Positions 34,075-43,444 of a stretch of 64,000 nt of DNA are shown piece by piece. Every line of letters starts with the position of its first letter. The first letter of the stretch is position 1. The position numbers and the translations under genes are program-made. Under the pieces are notes generated by a model that was not told the DNA's origin, ran no database searches, and saw only the letters and a list, made by a program, of their open reading frames with translations. Origin of the DNA: Clostridia bacterium (lineage in GTDB: Bacteria > Bacillota > Clostridia > Oscillospirales > CAG-272); the NCBI GenBank assembly GCA_017942005.1, contig JAGAVJ010000050.1, forward strand, positions 1-64,000, read 5' to 3'.

Positions 34075-34788
34075 TCAGTTCCAGCGGCGGTTTTCATAGA
34101 CGCGAACCGTTAAGAAGATAAATACGAACATGATCGATGCATAATAGAGCAGTGACGCAATGTTCAAAATTCCATATGTGAAATCATAGAAGCGGGAGAA
34201 AATGGATATCCAGGAAAGGACGACGCGCACCGGCGCCGAACCAATATAGGAATTGGCAAAGCTGATGAACAGAAGCGCTGCAATGACAGCAATGGTCATG
34301 ATGGCAGCGACAAACTGATTCTCTGTCAATGCCGAGATAAACATACCGATGGCGACAAACGCGCCGCCGATGAGCAGAATACCGACAATGTTGCCGAGGA
34401 TGGTAGCTAAGTTGATATCCTCACAGTAAATCATATACGGGATGAGGTTGCAGACGGTGGCTGCTAAGAAGGTACCGGCAAACATGGTGTATGCGGCAAA
34501 GAATTTTGCACCGACCATATCGGTCAGGCTAATGGGAGCTGTGAGCAGCAGCTGCTCTGTTTTCTGTTTGCGTTCCTCTGCAAACAGCTTCATGGTCAGA
34601 AGCGGAATCAGGATGATGAACAAAAACAGCAGCGTCAAAAAATAGCTGGAAATATCACTGGTGCTGCCTGCCTGTAGTGTCAGATAGGAAAACAGCGCAC
34701 CGTTTGCCAAAAAGAAAATCGCGATGAAAATAAAGCCGATGGGAGACGTAAAATACGCCTGCATCTCTCTTTTATAGATTGCTGACAT
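34075..34788 (-). CDS. ABC-2 type permease (GldF-like)
   Basis: The 237-residue protein has six membrane helices and begins MSAIYKREMQAYFTSPIGFIFIAIFFLANG, typical of the GldF/NosY branch of ABC-2 permeases. ERKQKTEQLLLTAPISLTDMVGAKF is the conserved coupling segment. It would form the membrane part of the exporter with the ATPase encoded 25 nt upstream. The substrate is unknown. AAAGGG lies 10 nt before the ATG. Confidence 0.88.
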   Translation of the reverse strand: MSAIYKREMQAYFTSPIGFIFIAIFFLANGALFSYLTLQAGSTSDISSYFLTLLFLFIILIPLLTMKLFAEERKQKTEQLLLTAPISLTDMVGAKFFAAYTMFAGTFLAATVCNLIPYMIYCEDINLATILGNIVGILLIGGAFVAIGMFISALTENQFVAAIMTIAVIAALLFISFANSYIGSAPVRVVLSWISIFSRFYDFTYGILNIASLLYYASIMFVFIFLTVRVYENRRWN

Positions 34789-34813
34789 AGCATTATGACC
34801 CTTTCTGTGCGTA

Positions 34814-35797
34814 TTATCGTGCTATAATATTGCTTTTGACGACGCCGCGTTTTTTCTTGCGTTCGTCGTTTTTATCAAGCAGTGCTAAGAAGACGTCTTC
34901 CAGATTGGTGCTCATGGTTTCCTCACCAATCATAGGCCAGCCATGCTCTGCAAGCGCAAAGAACAGCGGGCGGCGGATATCTACACCGGGATCGCTTTCA
35001 ATTAAGTATGCATTGGAATCCGCTTCTCTGGCGCCTAAGCACTCGCAGTAGGAAATTCCTTCCTTCTTCTTTAAAGTATCGAGAATTTCTTCCTTCGGAC
35101 CGACAATTTTGACGCAGAGGCGGCGGAAGCCTTCGACAACACGGGAGATTTCCTCGGTTTTTTCATTGGCGATCAGCTTGCCCTTGTTGATGACCACAAT
35201 GCGTTCACAGATGGCGGAAACCTCCGGGAGAATATGGGTGGACAGGATGACGGTGTGGTTTTTGCCGAGGGTGCGGATAAGGTTTCGGATTTCGACAATC
35301 TGTTTTGGGTCAAGACCGACCGTCGGCTCGTCAAAGATGATGACCTTCGGGTTGCCGACCAGCGCCTGCGCAATGCCGACACGCTGCTTATATCCCTTGG
35401 ATAAGTTGCGGATGAGACGCTTGTACACCTCTGTGATGCGGACGACCTCACAGATTTCAAGCAGGTGCTTTCTGCGGTTGAGCTTACAGCCTTTTAAATC
35501 ATAGATAAAGTTTAAATATTCCTCGACGGTCATATCGAGATAGAGCGGCGGCTGCTCCGGAAGAAATCCGATGCGCTTTTTTGCTTCCAGCGGATTTTCG
35601 AGGATGTTGATGCCGTCGATTGTCGCTGTGCCGGAGGTAGAGGACAAATAGCCGGTGAGCATATTCATGGTGGTGGATTTGCCTGCACCGTTCGGTCCGA
35701 GGAAGCCGACGATTTCACCTTCCTTGACTTCAAAGCTGATATTGTCCACGGCACGGATGTCGCCGTATGTTTTTACCAGATTCTCAATTTTAATCAT
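34814..35797 (-). CDS. ABC transporter ATP-binding protein (GldA-like)
   Basis: From ATG 35797 the protein has 327 residues: Walker A GPNGAGKSTTMNMLTG, Q-loop LPEQPPLYLDMTVEEYL, signature LSKGYKQRVGIAQAL, Walker B VIIFDEPTVGLDP and a switch His in ILSTHILPE, followed by a C-terminal regulatory domain of about 90 residues. This is the ATPase of the ABC-2/Gld-like cluster. I discarded 44 codons upstream because they run through the hairpin tract at 35839-35935; AGAAAGGA precedes the chosen ATG. Confidence 0.92.
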   Translation of the reverse strand: MIKIENLVKTYGDIRAVDNISFEVKEGEIVGFLGPNGAGKSTTMNMLTGYLSSTSGTATIDGINILENPLEAKKRIGFLPEQPPLYLDMTVEEYLNFIYDLKGCKLNRRKHLLEICEVVRITEVYKRLIRNLSKGYKQRVGIAQALVGNPKVIIFDEPTVGLDPKQIVEIRNLIRTLGKNHTVILSTHILPEVSAICERIVVINKGKLIANEKTEEISRVVEGFRRLCVKIVGPKEEILDTLKKKEGISYCECLGAREADSNAYLIESDPGVDIRRPLFFALAEHGWPMIGEETMSTNLEDVFLALLDKNDERKKKRGVVKSNIIAR

Positions 35798-35838
35798 GGA
35801 TGTGGTTCCTTTCTTTATGGAAATAACCGCGACATGAT

Positions 35839-35935
35839 GTTCCCCGCCTATTCGGCGGCGGGGAACATCCCAGTCTTTCAGCAGGAGATAAAAATCTCCT
35901 GCTGAAATTCTAAGGGGCGAATGCCCCAAGTCGCT
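35839..35935. repeat. Three-hairpin tract before the Gld-like operon
   Basis: GTTCCCCGCC/GGCGGGGAAC (35839-35867), TTTCAGCAGGAGAT/ATCTCCTGCTGAAA around AAAA (about 35877-35908), and GGGGC-GAAT-GCCCC (about 35913-35930). They sit directly upstream of the ATPase RBS, so they would be in its leader RNA. The remaining gap to 36159 shows nothing else clear. Confidence 0.7.
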
Positions 35936-36159
35936 TGTTGAATGACGGGGCGTTGCCCCTTATTTAACACCATAGTATACAGTTGTCACAAGTATACCAT
36001 ATTTATATGAACAGTTCATGAACACAGACGCGGCGTCGGGATGAAAAAACGGAATTTCCCGCATTTTCGTGAAATTCCCGTCTGCTGTCACGGTGTATTC
36101 ACAAAAACGACACGGGAAAAGCCGCCCGCAGCGGAAATTGGCTGTGGGTGGCTTTGATA

Positions 36160-36696
36160 TTACGGCTCATCTTTGTGTTTTTCTTCATATGCTTGTCCAT
36201 GGAGAAGGTTTGACATGCCGGTATATGCATTATTTAATTTTTCCGGTATAAAACAGTAAAAGATAAGGTATCGAAAGGTGAGGTTGTCAAGGTCGTCACA
36301 TCCGGACCCGAGCGGACGGAAATTTAACGGTTCTTTGTCGCTGTAATGATATTGGAAAAAAATCCACGAGTCTCCTGCCATTTGACAATTAAACTGTATA
36401 CCGTTTTTTAAATAGAACTCATACCGTCCGGTGACAAACCCCATAATTCTGGGGTTTGTCACCGGATAATACAGCGCTGTTTGATTGAGCGTCTGAAGCA
36501 GAAGCTGTCGCTGCTCTGCGTTTAATATAATTGGCGTGTCACTGTAAATGGACGAGAATTCGATTCTCAAAATATCGTCTTCCGTTAAATCGGCAAACAG
36601 CATTTTCGGTGAAAAATACCATATTTGAAACAGTAACAGCGTCGTAAGAATCAAGATTGCGATGAAACGCGGCTTATGTTTTTTCAGAGGGAACAC
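36160..36696 (-). CDS. Unknown membrane-anchored protein
   Basis: The 178-residue protein starts with a GTG preceded by AAAGGAG. It has one N-terminal membrane helix (IAILILTTLLLFQIWYF) and an outer domain I do not recognise. Inside the reading frame (36427-36466) is a 17-bp-arm inverted repeat encoding PVTNPRIMGFVTG; the peptide is nearly symmetrical because the DNA is. It is monocistronic with a good promoter at 36773-36801. Confidence 0.6.
   Translation of the reverse strand: MFPLKKHKPRFIAILILTTLLLFQIWYFSPKMLFADLTEDDILRIEFSSIYSDTPIILNAEQRQLLLQTLNQTALYYPVTNPRIMGFVTGRYEFYLKNGIQFNCQMAGDSWIFFQYHYSDKEPLNFRPLGSGCDDLDNLTFRYLIFYCFIPEKLNNAYTGMSNLLHGQAYEEKHKDEP
36427..36466. repeat. 17-bp-arm inverted repeat inside a gene
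   Basis: TCCGGTGACAAACCCCA and its exact reverse complement are separated by TAATTC. The repeat lies within the 36160 reading frame without breaking it. Confidence 0.85.
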
Positions 36697-36772
36697 GTTA
36701 ATCTGCGACTCCTTTTATAGAAAAACTTTCAGCGGGAAATGAAGTCCTTCAATTTCATCTTATTTAATTTTC

Positions 36773-36801
36773 ATTATATAGTATATTTTTCAAAAAGTCA
36801 A
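36773..36801 (-). promoter_or_regulatory. Promoter of the 36160 gene
   Basis: On the minus strand TTGACT (36796-36801), 17 nt, TATAAT (36773-36778). Confidence 0.75.
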
Positions 36802-36964
36802 GCAAAAACCGAAAAATAATTGCGTTTTCGCACAATCCACAAAAACGAGCGTAATTATATATATAAAAACAGCCGGTATTTGTGCAATGCGACATGGCAG
36901 TAAGTTACAAAAATAACCGATATGTTCCGGCAAAATTTTGTGAATTATAATTTTCATGGAATCC

Positions 36965-36994
36965 CTTGCGAAACAGGATCATTTGTGGTATACT
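36965..36994 (+). promoter_or_regulatory. Promoter of the rimP-nusA-infB operon
   Basis: TTGCGA (36965-36970), 18 nt, TATACT (36989-36994), with a TGG extended -10. It gives a leader of about 260 nt. Confidence 0.65.
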
Positions 36995-37065
36995 ATATAA
37001 CATAGAATGATGTATGATAGGAGAGTGGGTTTGTGCCTGCTCTCTTTGTTTTTCAAGTTTATAGG

Positions 37066-37207
37066 CAATTGTAAAACTCCGTTTTACAATTGGTTTCATC
37101 GGACTGACGCAGTCCGATGGCTCCCTTTGGTCGCTTTAAAGGTGTCTTTTTTTGGCGGGAGACCCGCCAAAGCGACGCATTTATTGATATATTACCCTGC
37201 GGGTAAT
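37066..37207 (+). repeat. Four-hairpin tract in the rimP leader
   Basis: CAATTGTAAAAC/GTTTTACAATTG (37066-37092), CATCGGACTG/CAGTCCGATG (37097-37119), TGGCGGG/CCCGCCA (37152-37168) and ATATTACCC/GGGTAATAT (about 37188-37208). Most of the 37000-37261 leader is thus paired. It could regulate the operon or be an inserted repeat tract. Confidence 0.7.
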
Positions 37208-37261
37208 ATAAAATTGTGACTTTTACAATCGCCTATTTTAAGTTTAAAATATGAGGTAATT

Positions 37262-37753
37262 ATGGCAAATGATAAGCGCAATGTCCGCAATGTGGCGGGC
37301 GTCGTGTGGGATTTGATAGAACCCATTGCAGAGGAGCTTGGATATGTCATCTGGGATGTGGAATTTGTCCGCGAGGGGTCGGAATGGTATCTGCGCATCA
37401 CCATTGATTCCGACAACGGCATTTCCATTGATGACTGTGAGCGGCTGCACCGCGCCATTGACGCACCGTTGGACGAAGCGGATCCGATAGAACAGGCATA
37501 CCATCTGGAGGTTTCTTCTCCCGGCATTGAGCGGGTTCTCAAATATCCGTGGCACTTTTCCGTATTTGTCGGAGAGGACATTGCCGTAAAGCTGTATGCG
37601 CCGCTGCCGGAAGCCGGAAACGTCAAGCAGCTGCGTGGGATTTTAGAAGCATATGACGAAGATGAGGATGTGCTGCATCTGCGCACTGGAGAAACACGGA
37701 TTGATCTTCCGCGTGCCAAGGCGGCGGCAGTGCATGCGGCATTTGATTTTTAA
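37262..37753 (+). CDS. rimP: Ribosome maturation factor RimP
   Basis: The 163-residue protein has the two RimP domains: an N-terminal part with WDVEFVREGSEWYLRITIDSDNGISIDDCERLHRAIDAPLDEADPI and YHLEVSSPGIERVL, then a small SH3-like barrel. RimP assists 30S subunit maturation. It is the first gene of the conserved rimP-nusA-ylxR-ylxQ-infB operon. GAGG lies 6 nt before the ATG. Confidence 0.95.
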   Translation: MANDKRNVRNVAGVVWDLIEPIAEELGYVIWDVEFVREGSEWYLRITIDSDNGISIDDCERLHRAIDAPLDEADPIEQAYHLEVSSPGIERVLKYPWHFSVFVGEDIAVKLYAPLPEAGNVKQLRGILEAYDEDEDVLHLRTGETRIDLPRAKAAAVHAAFDF

Positions 37754-37803
37754 ACGTGCATAGACAGTATTGAAGGAAATATGGAAAGGAACAATATAAA
37801 ACA

Positions 37804-38832
37804 ATGAACAAGGAATTTTTCGCGGCACTCGACCTGCTTGAAAAGGAACGGGGAATCCCGAAAGAATACATGATAGAAAAGGTAGAGGCGGCGCTGATTA
37901 CGGCGTTTAAACGGGAACATGCCGGCGGCACCAATGTCCGCGTGATCATCGATGAATCCAGGCAGGAGGTTCGCGTCTACGAATCCAAGACGGTCGTAGA
38001 AGAGGTTACCGATCCTGCAACGGAAATCACGCTGGAAGAAGCGCATCAGCACTCCAAGCGGCTTGGTATCGGTGATGTCTGTGAAATTGAGCAGAAAACA
38101 AAGGCGTTCGGCCGTATTTCCGCACAGACCGCGAAGCAGGTGATTGTACAGGGAATCCGGGAAGCAGAGCGCGGCAAGATGATCAAGGAATACGAAAGCA
38201 AGCAGGATGAAATCATTACAGCGACTGTAGAACGTGTCGATGCAAATACAGGCAATGTCATTGTAGATACCGGTACCAGCCACGCGACCCTGCTTGCCGC
38301 TGAACAGATTCCGGGAGAAACCTTTACGCCGGACACACAGATCAAGGTTCTGGTTACAGAAGTCAAAAAGGAAGCGAAGGGACCGCTTGTCACGCTTTCC
38401 CGCGTACATCCCGGTCTTGTCAGGCGGCTGTTTGAACTGGAAGTTCCGGAAATCAAAGATGGCATCGTCATCATTCAAAATTTGATTCGTGAACCCGGTT
38501 CCCGCTCCAAGATGTCCGTTTCCGCAACCGATGAAAATGTCGATCCCATCGGCGCCTGCGTCGGCAATAAAGGTCTGCGTATCAATAAAATCGTAGAAGA
38601 ACTGCATGGAGAGCGCATTGATATCGTCAAGTTTTCCGAAGACCCTGCGGAATATGTCCGTGCAGCGCTTGCGCCGGCAACCGTATCCAGTGTGGAAATT
38701 GTAGAGGGAGAACGTGCAGCACGTGTCATTGTTGCTCCCGACCAGCTTTCTCTTGCTATTGGTAAGGAAGGGCAGAATGCACGGCTTGCCGCAAAGCTGA
38801 CCGGTTATAAGATTGACATCAAGACCAACTGA
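37804..38832 (+). CDS. nusA: Transcription termination/antitermination protein NusA
   Basis: The 342-residue protein has the Gram-positive short NusA layout: an RNA-polymerase-binding N-terminal domain (EFFAALDLLEKERGIPKEYMIEKVEAAL), an S1 domain (TATVERVDANTGNVIVDTG) and two KH domains (RSKMSVSATDENVDPIGACVGNKGLRI and QLSLAIGKEGQNARLAAKLTGYKIDI). It lacks the acidic repeats of E. coli NusA. It acts in pausing, termination and rRNA antitermination. It is 50 nt downstream of rimP. Confidence 0.96.
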   Translation: MNKEFFAALDLLEKERGIPKEYMIEKVEAALITAFKREHAGGTNVRVIIDESRQEVRVYESKTVVEEVTDPATEITLEEAHQHSKRLGIGDVCEIEQKTKAFGRISAQTAKQVIVQGIREAERGKMIKEYESKQDEIITATVERVDANTGNVIVDTGTSHATLLAAEQIPGETFTPDTQIKVLVTEVKKEAKGPLVTLSRVHPGLVRRLFELEVPEIKDGIVIIQNLIREPGSRSKMSVSATDENVDPIGACVGNKGLRINKIVEELHGERIDIVKFSEDPAEYVRAALAPATVSSVEIVEGERAARVIVAPDQLSLAIGKEGQNARLAAKLTGYKIDIKTN

Positions 38833-38870
38833 TAGAAGACATAGATACAGGATAGAAAGTGCGGTGTAGC

Positions 38871-39164
38871 ATGTCAGGAACAACAAAACAGAAAGAAAAA
38901 CCGAAAAAGAAGATGCCTGAACGCAAATGCGTCGGATGCGGCGAGCGAAAGACCAAAATGGAGCTTGTACGTGTACTGCGCACACCGGAGGGTGAAATCT
39001 GCATCGACCGTACCGGAAAGAAATCCGGCCGCGGCGCATATCTCTGCCGCGATGCGGCGTGTCTTGCAAAAGCGGTGAAGGCAAACCGTTTACAGACGGC
39101 GCTCAGCTGTGAAATTCCGGACAGTATCATCGCCGCAATCGAAAAGGAGTTGGTTCAGCCGTGA
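38871..39164 (+). CDS. YlxR/RnpM-family RNA-binding protein
   Basis: The 97-residue basic protein carries RKCVGCGERKTKMELVRVLRTPEG and the family GRGAYLCRD motif. YlxR-family proteins bind RNA; B. subtilis RnpM modulates RNase P. The first 16 residues are a Lys-rich tail. I start at ATG 38871 rather than the GTG at 38859, as AGAAAG is better spaced. It overlaps the ylxQ-type gene by 4 nt. Confidence 0.9.
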   Translation: MSGTTKQKEKPKKKMPERKCVGCGERKTKMELVRVLRTPEGEICIDRTGKKSGRGAYLCRDAACLAKAVKANRLQTALSCEIPDSIIAAIEKELVQP

Positions 39165-39568
39165 GTGACAGAAATGAGATTCCGACGCCGGAGATTTCCG
39201 GGAAAGGAACAGAAGAAGATCGGCAGGCGCTGCTTGCCGTGATGCAGCAAAAAAAGAAGTTTTCCGGTTTGCTCGGCATTGCAAAGAAAGCAGGAAAGGT
39301 CGTCGCAGGAACCAATCTGGTGACGGATGCAATCCGTTCCGCTTCCCCCTCAAAATATCCGTGGGCGGTGTTTGTGGCGGAGGATGCATCGGAGAATACC
39401 AAAAAACGCGTCATCAACTGCTGTACCTATTATGAGGTTCCCTATTACCTGACAGCACTGGACAGCAGCGTCATGGGAGACGCCATCGGAAAAAGCGGCA
39501 GCATTTCCGCAGTTGGTATTACGGACAAGGGAATTGCAGATGCACTTGCGAAGCTGCTTCATGTGTGA
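39161..39568 (+). CDS. L7Ae-family RNA-binding protein YlxQ
   Basis: The 135-residue protein has an L7Ae/L30e fold (FSGLLGIAKKAGKVVAGTNLVTDAIRS; AVFVAEDASENTKKRVINCCTYYEVPYY; ISAVGITDKGIADALAKLL) after a 30-residue tail. YlxQ-type proteins are presumed kink-turn RNA binders. It starts with GTG overlapping the ylxR-type stop. Its stop codon falls within the first unit of the tandem palindromes at 39557. Confidence 0.9.
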   Translation: MSDRNEIPTPEISGKGTEEDRQALLAVMQQKKKFSGLLGIAKKAGKVVAGTNLVTDAIRSASPSKYPWAVFVAEDASENTKKRVINCCTYYEVPYYLTALDSSVMGDAIGKSGSISAVGITDKGIADALAKLLHV

Positions 39569-39621
39569 AGGTTCTTCACGTATGAAGGTGCTTCATATAT
39601 GAAGATGCTTCATGTATGAAG
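39557..39621 (+). repeat. Four tandem 17-bp palindromic repeats
   Basis: CTTCAYRTRTGAAG units at 39557, 39574, 39591 and 39608, each followed by a GTT/GTG/ATG-type trinucleotide. The third unit is a perfect palindrome. The array begins inside the ylxQ-type gene. The rest of the 39569-39813 gap holds a TATAAT at 39665 of uncertain use. Confidence 0.85.
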
Positions 39622-39813
39622 GTGCTGCCGAAAACAGAAGAATAACGTGGGTTTTTATTATAAATATAATGTAGAACCCGATACGAAGAATCGCTTGCGC
39701 GTATGGATTTATACAAAGCATAAATTTCATACGTATAGGATGTACTGCCGCATACGGTATCATACCACGGATATATATGAGGTCTTGGCATCCGGAAAGG
39801 AATGAAACGATAC

Positions 39814-42800
39814 ATGATCAATTCCCCAAACAGCCGTATCAGCAATATGGCAAAGGATTTCGGTGTGAAAAGCAAAACCATTCTCGATATATTGGAAGCT
39901 GCCGGCATTACCGGAAAGAAAAATACTGCAATCCTTTCGTCAGATGAATACGGTCTGGTTCTGGAGGCGCTGACACGCGACAGCCAGATTTCCAATATGA
40001 CACAGTATCTTGCCGGTGAAGTGGATGTGCCGAGAACATCGGCGCCGCCCATAGCGAAAAGTGCCGGGAAACCGCACGCGGATACGCAGAAGGCTGAAGT
40101 CATTCAGAAGGCTGAAAAACTTCAGCACGCTGAAAAATCTAAACAGGACGAAAATCCGCGCACGGATTTACAGCAGGATGAAAAGCAAAACCATGCATTG
40201 AAAAATGATGCTGCTGCAAAGACGAAGAAAACGGGACAAAATAAAAATTCCAAAGCGCCGTCCCCACAAAAGACAGCGGATACTGTATCTTTTGCGGAAC
40301 CAAAGAAATCGGAACCTCCAAAGACAGATGTAAAAGCAGAGGAAGTGCAGATACCGAAAGCACCGATAGAAGAACCTGATGCAGAAAAAAACGCAGCAGA
40401 ACCTCTGAAAACAGAAACGCAGCAGACAGAATCTCTGCGTACCCCCGCACATGCAAAGGCAACGGCAGTGGAAGCGCCTGCATCAAACAACGCTGCATCC
40501 ATCGCAGAGACGCCGAAACAGGAAACGGAACAGACAACAAAGAATCCGGATGCAGGGCATAAAGCCGAAGGCGAAACACAGCATGTGTCGCCGGCGGAAA
40601 TGGCAATGGAAAAACCCAAACATCCAGAAAATACAGCGAAAGCGGAACAGACAGAGAAAGCAGAGCCTGTGAAGATTGAAGAAACCGTGAAAAAAGAAGA
40701 AAAAACTGCGGAAGCACCAAAGTCGGCTGCATCTGTAAGCGAAAACAAGCAGCCCGTGCAGTTCCGCCCCAACACCAATCAAAAGCCGCAGAATGGTGAT
40801 CGGAACAGAAACGGTCAGAATGGCGACCGGAATATGCGCGGCAACCGTGACGGAACCCGTGACGCTTCGCGTGACGGCACCCGTGACGCTTCGCGTGACG
40901 GCAGAACCAATGACCGCAATGCAAATGGCGACCGTCAGCGTAACAATGAAAGAAACAACGGTCAGAGCAGATTCGGTCAGGACCGCAATCGTTCTGAGAG
41001 ACCGGTAAGCGACCGCAGTCCGTTGGACCGCAGCAATGCAGGGGAGCGTTCCTTTGAGCGCGGCGGCTTTGGCGACCGCAACAACAATCAAGACCGAAGC
41101 GGTCAAGACCGAAGCGGTCAAGACCGTGGACAGGATCGTGCAAGAAACGGCGGCGGACGCGGCGACCGCGGATATTCCCGCGGTGAAGACCGTGATGCAA
41201 AGGAAGGACGTCCTTCCTTCCGTCCGGCAGCCCCAAAGCCTGCGCAGCCTGTTTCTACATCGTATTCCAAACCGACGGCAACCGGCGGTTCTACCCGTGT
41301 GATTGATACGCGCGGTGCGGAAGGGCAGGTTGACTTATCGAAATACGATGAAAAGCTGGATACGCTGGTGCCGGATGCAGCAAAGAACCTGTCCGGCTCC
41401 AAGCAGAAGCTGAAAAAACAGAACAATCGTCCGCAGTTTGACAAAAAGAAGCGGAGTGACAAAGAACGCGAAGCGATGGATAAAATGCGCCGCGATGCTG
41501 CCGAAAAGGCAAAGAAGCAGCAGCTGCATGTCACGCTTCCGGAAGCGCTTCAGGTTAACGAACTTGCTGCCCTTCTGCATGTCACCAATGCGGAAATTGT
41601 CAAGAAACTGATGCTGCTTGGCGTAATGGCATCTGTCAACCAGGTGATTGACTTTGATACGGCAGCGCTGATTGCCGATGAATTTGGTGCGAAGGTCACA
41701 AAGGAAGTGGTTGTGACCATTGAAGAGCGCCTGTTTGAAGAAGAAGCAGATAAAGAAGAAGAACTGGTTGGACGCGCGCCGGTCGTCTGTGTAATGGGAC
41801 ACGTCGACCACGGCAAAACCTCGCTGCTTGACGCCATCCGAAATACCAATGTCACCGCAGGAGAAGCCGGCGGTATCACACAGGCAATCGGTGCATACTG
41901 TGTACAGATAGGCGGCCGTGATATTACCTTCCTTGACACCCCCGGTCACGAAGCATTTACCGCGATGCGTGCACGCGGTGCAAAGTCTACGGATATCGCT
42001 ATCCTTGTGGTTGCAGCGGATGACGGCATCATGCCGCAGACCGTAGAAGCAATCAATCATGCAAAGGCAGCAGAAATTCCGATTATTGTAGCGATCAACA
42101 AAATGGATAAACCGCATGCCAACCCGGATATGGTGAAGCAGAGTCTGACAAGCTACGATCTTGTACCGGAAGAATGGGGTGGAGAAACCATCTGTGTTCC
42201 CGTTTCTGCGCTTACCCACAAGGGTATTGATGAGCTTCTTGAAATGGTACTGCTTGTTGCAGACATGAAGGAATTGAAAGCCAATCCCGCACGCCGTGCA
42301 AAGGGTCTGGTGCTGGAATCCCGTCTGGATAAAGGACGCGGTCCTGTGGCATCTCTGCTTGTACAGACCGGTACGCTTCATGCAGGGGATATCTTGATTG
42401 CAGGAACGGCGGTTGGCCGTGTCCGTGCAATGATGAACGACAAGGGCAGAACCATCAAGGAAGCAGGTCCTTCCGTTCCTGTGGAAATTACAGGTCTTGC
42501 CGAAATTCCGCAGGCAGGGGATGAATTTGCCGTGGTTTCCGATGAACGCATGGCAAGAGAGCTTGCAGAGCAGCGCCGCAACCAGCAAAAGGAAGAGAAC
42601 TTCAAGGCAACCGCACGTGCAAATCTGGATACCCTGTTTGCGCAGATCAAAGAAGGCGTTAAAGACCTCAATATTATCATCAAGGCGGATGTTGCCGGTT
42701 CCGCAGAAGCGGTTAAGGCATCGCTTGTCAAGCTTTCCAATGAAGAAGTCAAAGTTAATGTCATTCACACCGCAGTCGGCGGTATCACGGAAAGCGATGT

Positions 42801-43269
42801 TATGCTTGCAGCTGCATCCAATGCCATCATCATCGGCTTTGCAGTGCGTCCTGACAAGAGTGCTTTAGATTCCGCATCTGCACAGGGTGTTGAAATTCGT
42901 ACCTATCGCATCATCTATGAATGCATTGAAGAAGTAGAAGCTGCTATGAAGGGCATGCTTGCGCCGGAATTCAAGGAAGCGCTGCTTGGTCATGCAGAGG
43001 TGCGTCAGACCATTCATGTGCCGAATGTCGGTACCATTGCCGGTTCCTATATCCTGGACGGCAAGGTGACCAGACAGTCTCAGATCCGAATTGTCCGCGA
43101 TGGTATTGTGATTTTTGAAGACGCCATTGCTTCGCTGAAACGGTTCAAGGACGACGCAAGGGAAGTTGTACAAGGCTATGAATGCGGTATCGGCCTTGAA
43201 CGCTTCAACGATATCAAGGTCGGCGATATTCTGGAAGCGTTCGTCATGGAAGAAGTTAAAAGAGATTAA
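39814..43269 (+). CDS. infB: Translation initiation factor IF-2 with long disordered N-terminal region
   Basis: From the ATG at 39814 the protein has 1,151 residues. An N-terminal IF2_N motif ([21 protein letters not shown]) is followed by about 250 residues rich in Ala, Glu and Lys, then about 150 rich in Arg, Asp, Asn and Gly with DGTRDASR and DRSGQ repeats. A second IF2_N domain and the GTPase core follow: G1 GHVDHGKT, G3 DTPGHEAF, G4 NKMD. The C-terminal domains bind fMet-tRNA. The AAAGGA site (39796) is too close to the ATG at 39802, hence the later start. A terminator follows at 43328. Confidence 0.95.
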   Translation: MINSPNSRISNMAKDFGVKSKTILDILEAAGITGKKNTAILSSDEYGLVLEALTRDSQISNMTQYLAGEVDVPRTSAPPIAKSAGKPHADTQKAEVIQKAEKLQHAEKSKQDENPRTDLQQDEKQNHALKNDAAAKTKKTGQNKNSKAPSPQKTADTVSFAEPKKSEPPKTDVKAEEVQIPKAPIEEPDAEKNAAEPLKTETQQTESLRTPAHAKATAVEAPASNNAASIAETPKQETEQTTKNPDAGHKAEGETQHVSPAEMAMEKPKHPENTAKAEQTEKAEPVKIEETVKKEEKTAEAPKSAASVSENKQPVQFRPNTNQKPQNGDRNRNGQNGDRNMRGNRDGTRDASRDGTRDASRDGRTNDRNANGDRQRNNERNNGQSRFGQDRNRSERPVSDRSPLDRSNAGERSFERGGFGDRNNNQDRSGQDRSGQDRGQDRARNGGGRGDRGYSRGEDRDAKEGRPSFRPAAPKPAQPVSTSYSKPTATGGSTRVIDTRGAEGQVDLSKYDEKLDTLVPDAAKNLSGSKQKLKKQNNRPQFDKKKRSDKEREAMDKMRRDAAEKAKKQQLHVTLPEALQVNELAALLHVTNAEIVKKLMLLGVMASVNQVIDFDTAALIADEFGAKVTKEVVVTIEERLFEEEADKEEELVGRAPVVCVMGHVDHGKTSLLDAIRNTNVTAGEAGGITQAIGAYCVQIGGRDITFLDTPGHEAFTAMRARGAKSTDIAILVVAADDGIMPQTVEAINHAKAAEIPIIVAINKMDKPHANPDMVKQSLTSYDLVPEEWGGETICVPVSALTHKGIDELLEMVLLVADMKELKANPARRAKGLVLESRLDKGRGPVASLLVQTGTLHAGDILIAGTAVGRVRAMMNDKGRTIKEAGPSVPVEITGLAEIPQAGDEFAVVSDERMARELAEQRRNQQKEENFKATARANLDTLFAQIKEGVKDLNIIIKADVAGSAEAVKASLVKLSNEEVKVNVIHTAVGGITESDVMLAAASNAIIIGFAVRPDKSALDSASAQGVEIRTYRIIYECIEEVEAAMKGMLAPEFKEALLGHAEVRQTIHVPNVGTIAGSYILDGKVTRQSQIRIVRDGIVIFEDAIASLKRFKDDAREVVQGYECGIGLERFNDIKVGDILEAFVMEEVKRD

Positions 43270-43327
43270 ATTTTCCTTTCTATTGGCAGAAAGGATACCA
43301 TCGGACAGGATCATGTGTCCGGATGAA

Positions 43328-43366
43328 ATAAAAAAGCCGTCGCGTTTTTTGCGGCGGCTTTTTCCG
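43328..43366 (+). terminator. Intrinsic terminator of the rimP-infB operon
   Basis: AAAAGCCGTCGC pairs with GCGGCGGCTTTT around a T-rich loop, followed by TTTTT. This means rbfA and other usual downstream genes are not part of this operon. Confidence 0.8.
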
Positions 43367-43444
43367 ATAGGCGGTACGGTCCGTTGACGGAACGCAAAGT
43401 GACGGTGGCGATGCCGCCCCTTCTGAAAGAACGGAGAATGTTTT

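Noticed and set aside
40122..41236. Minus-strand frames and repeats over the IF-2 disordered region, considered as CRISPR or repeat array
   Set aside because: The repeats are in-frame [13 protein letters not shown] protein repeats with no spacers.
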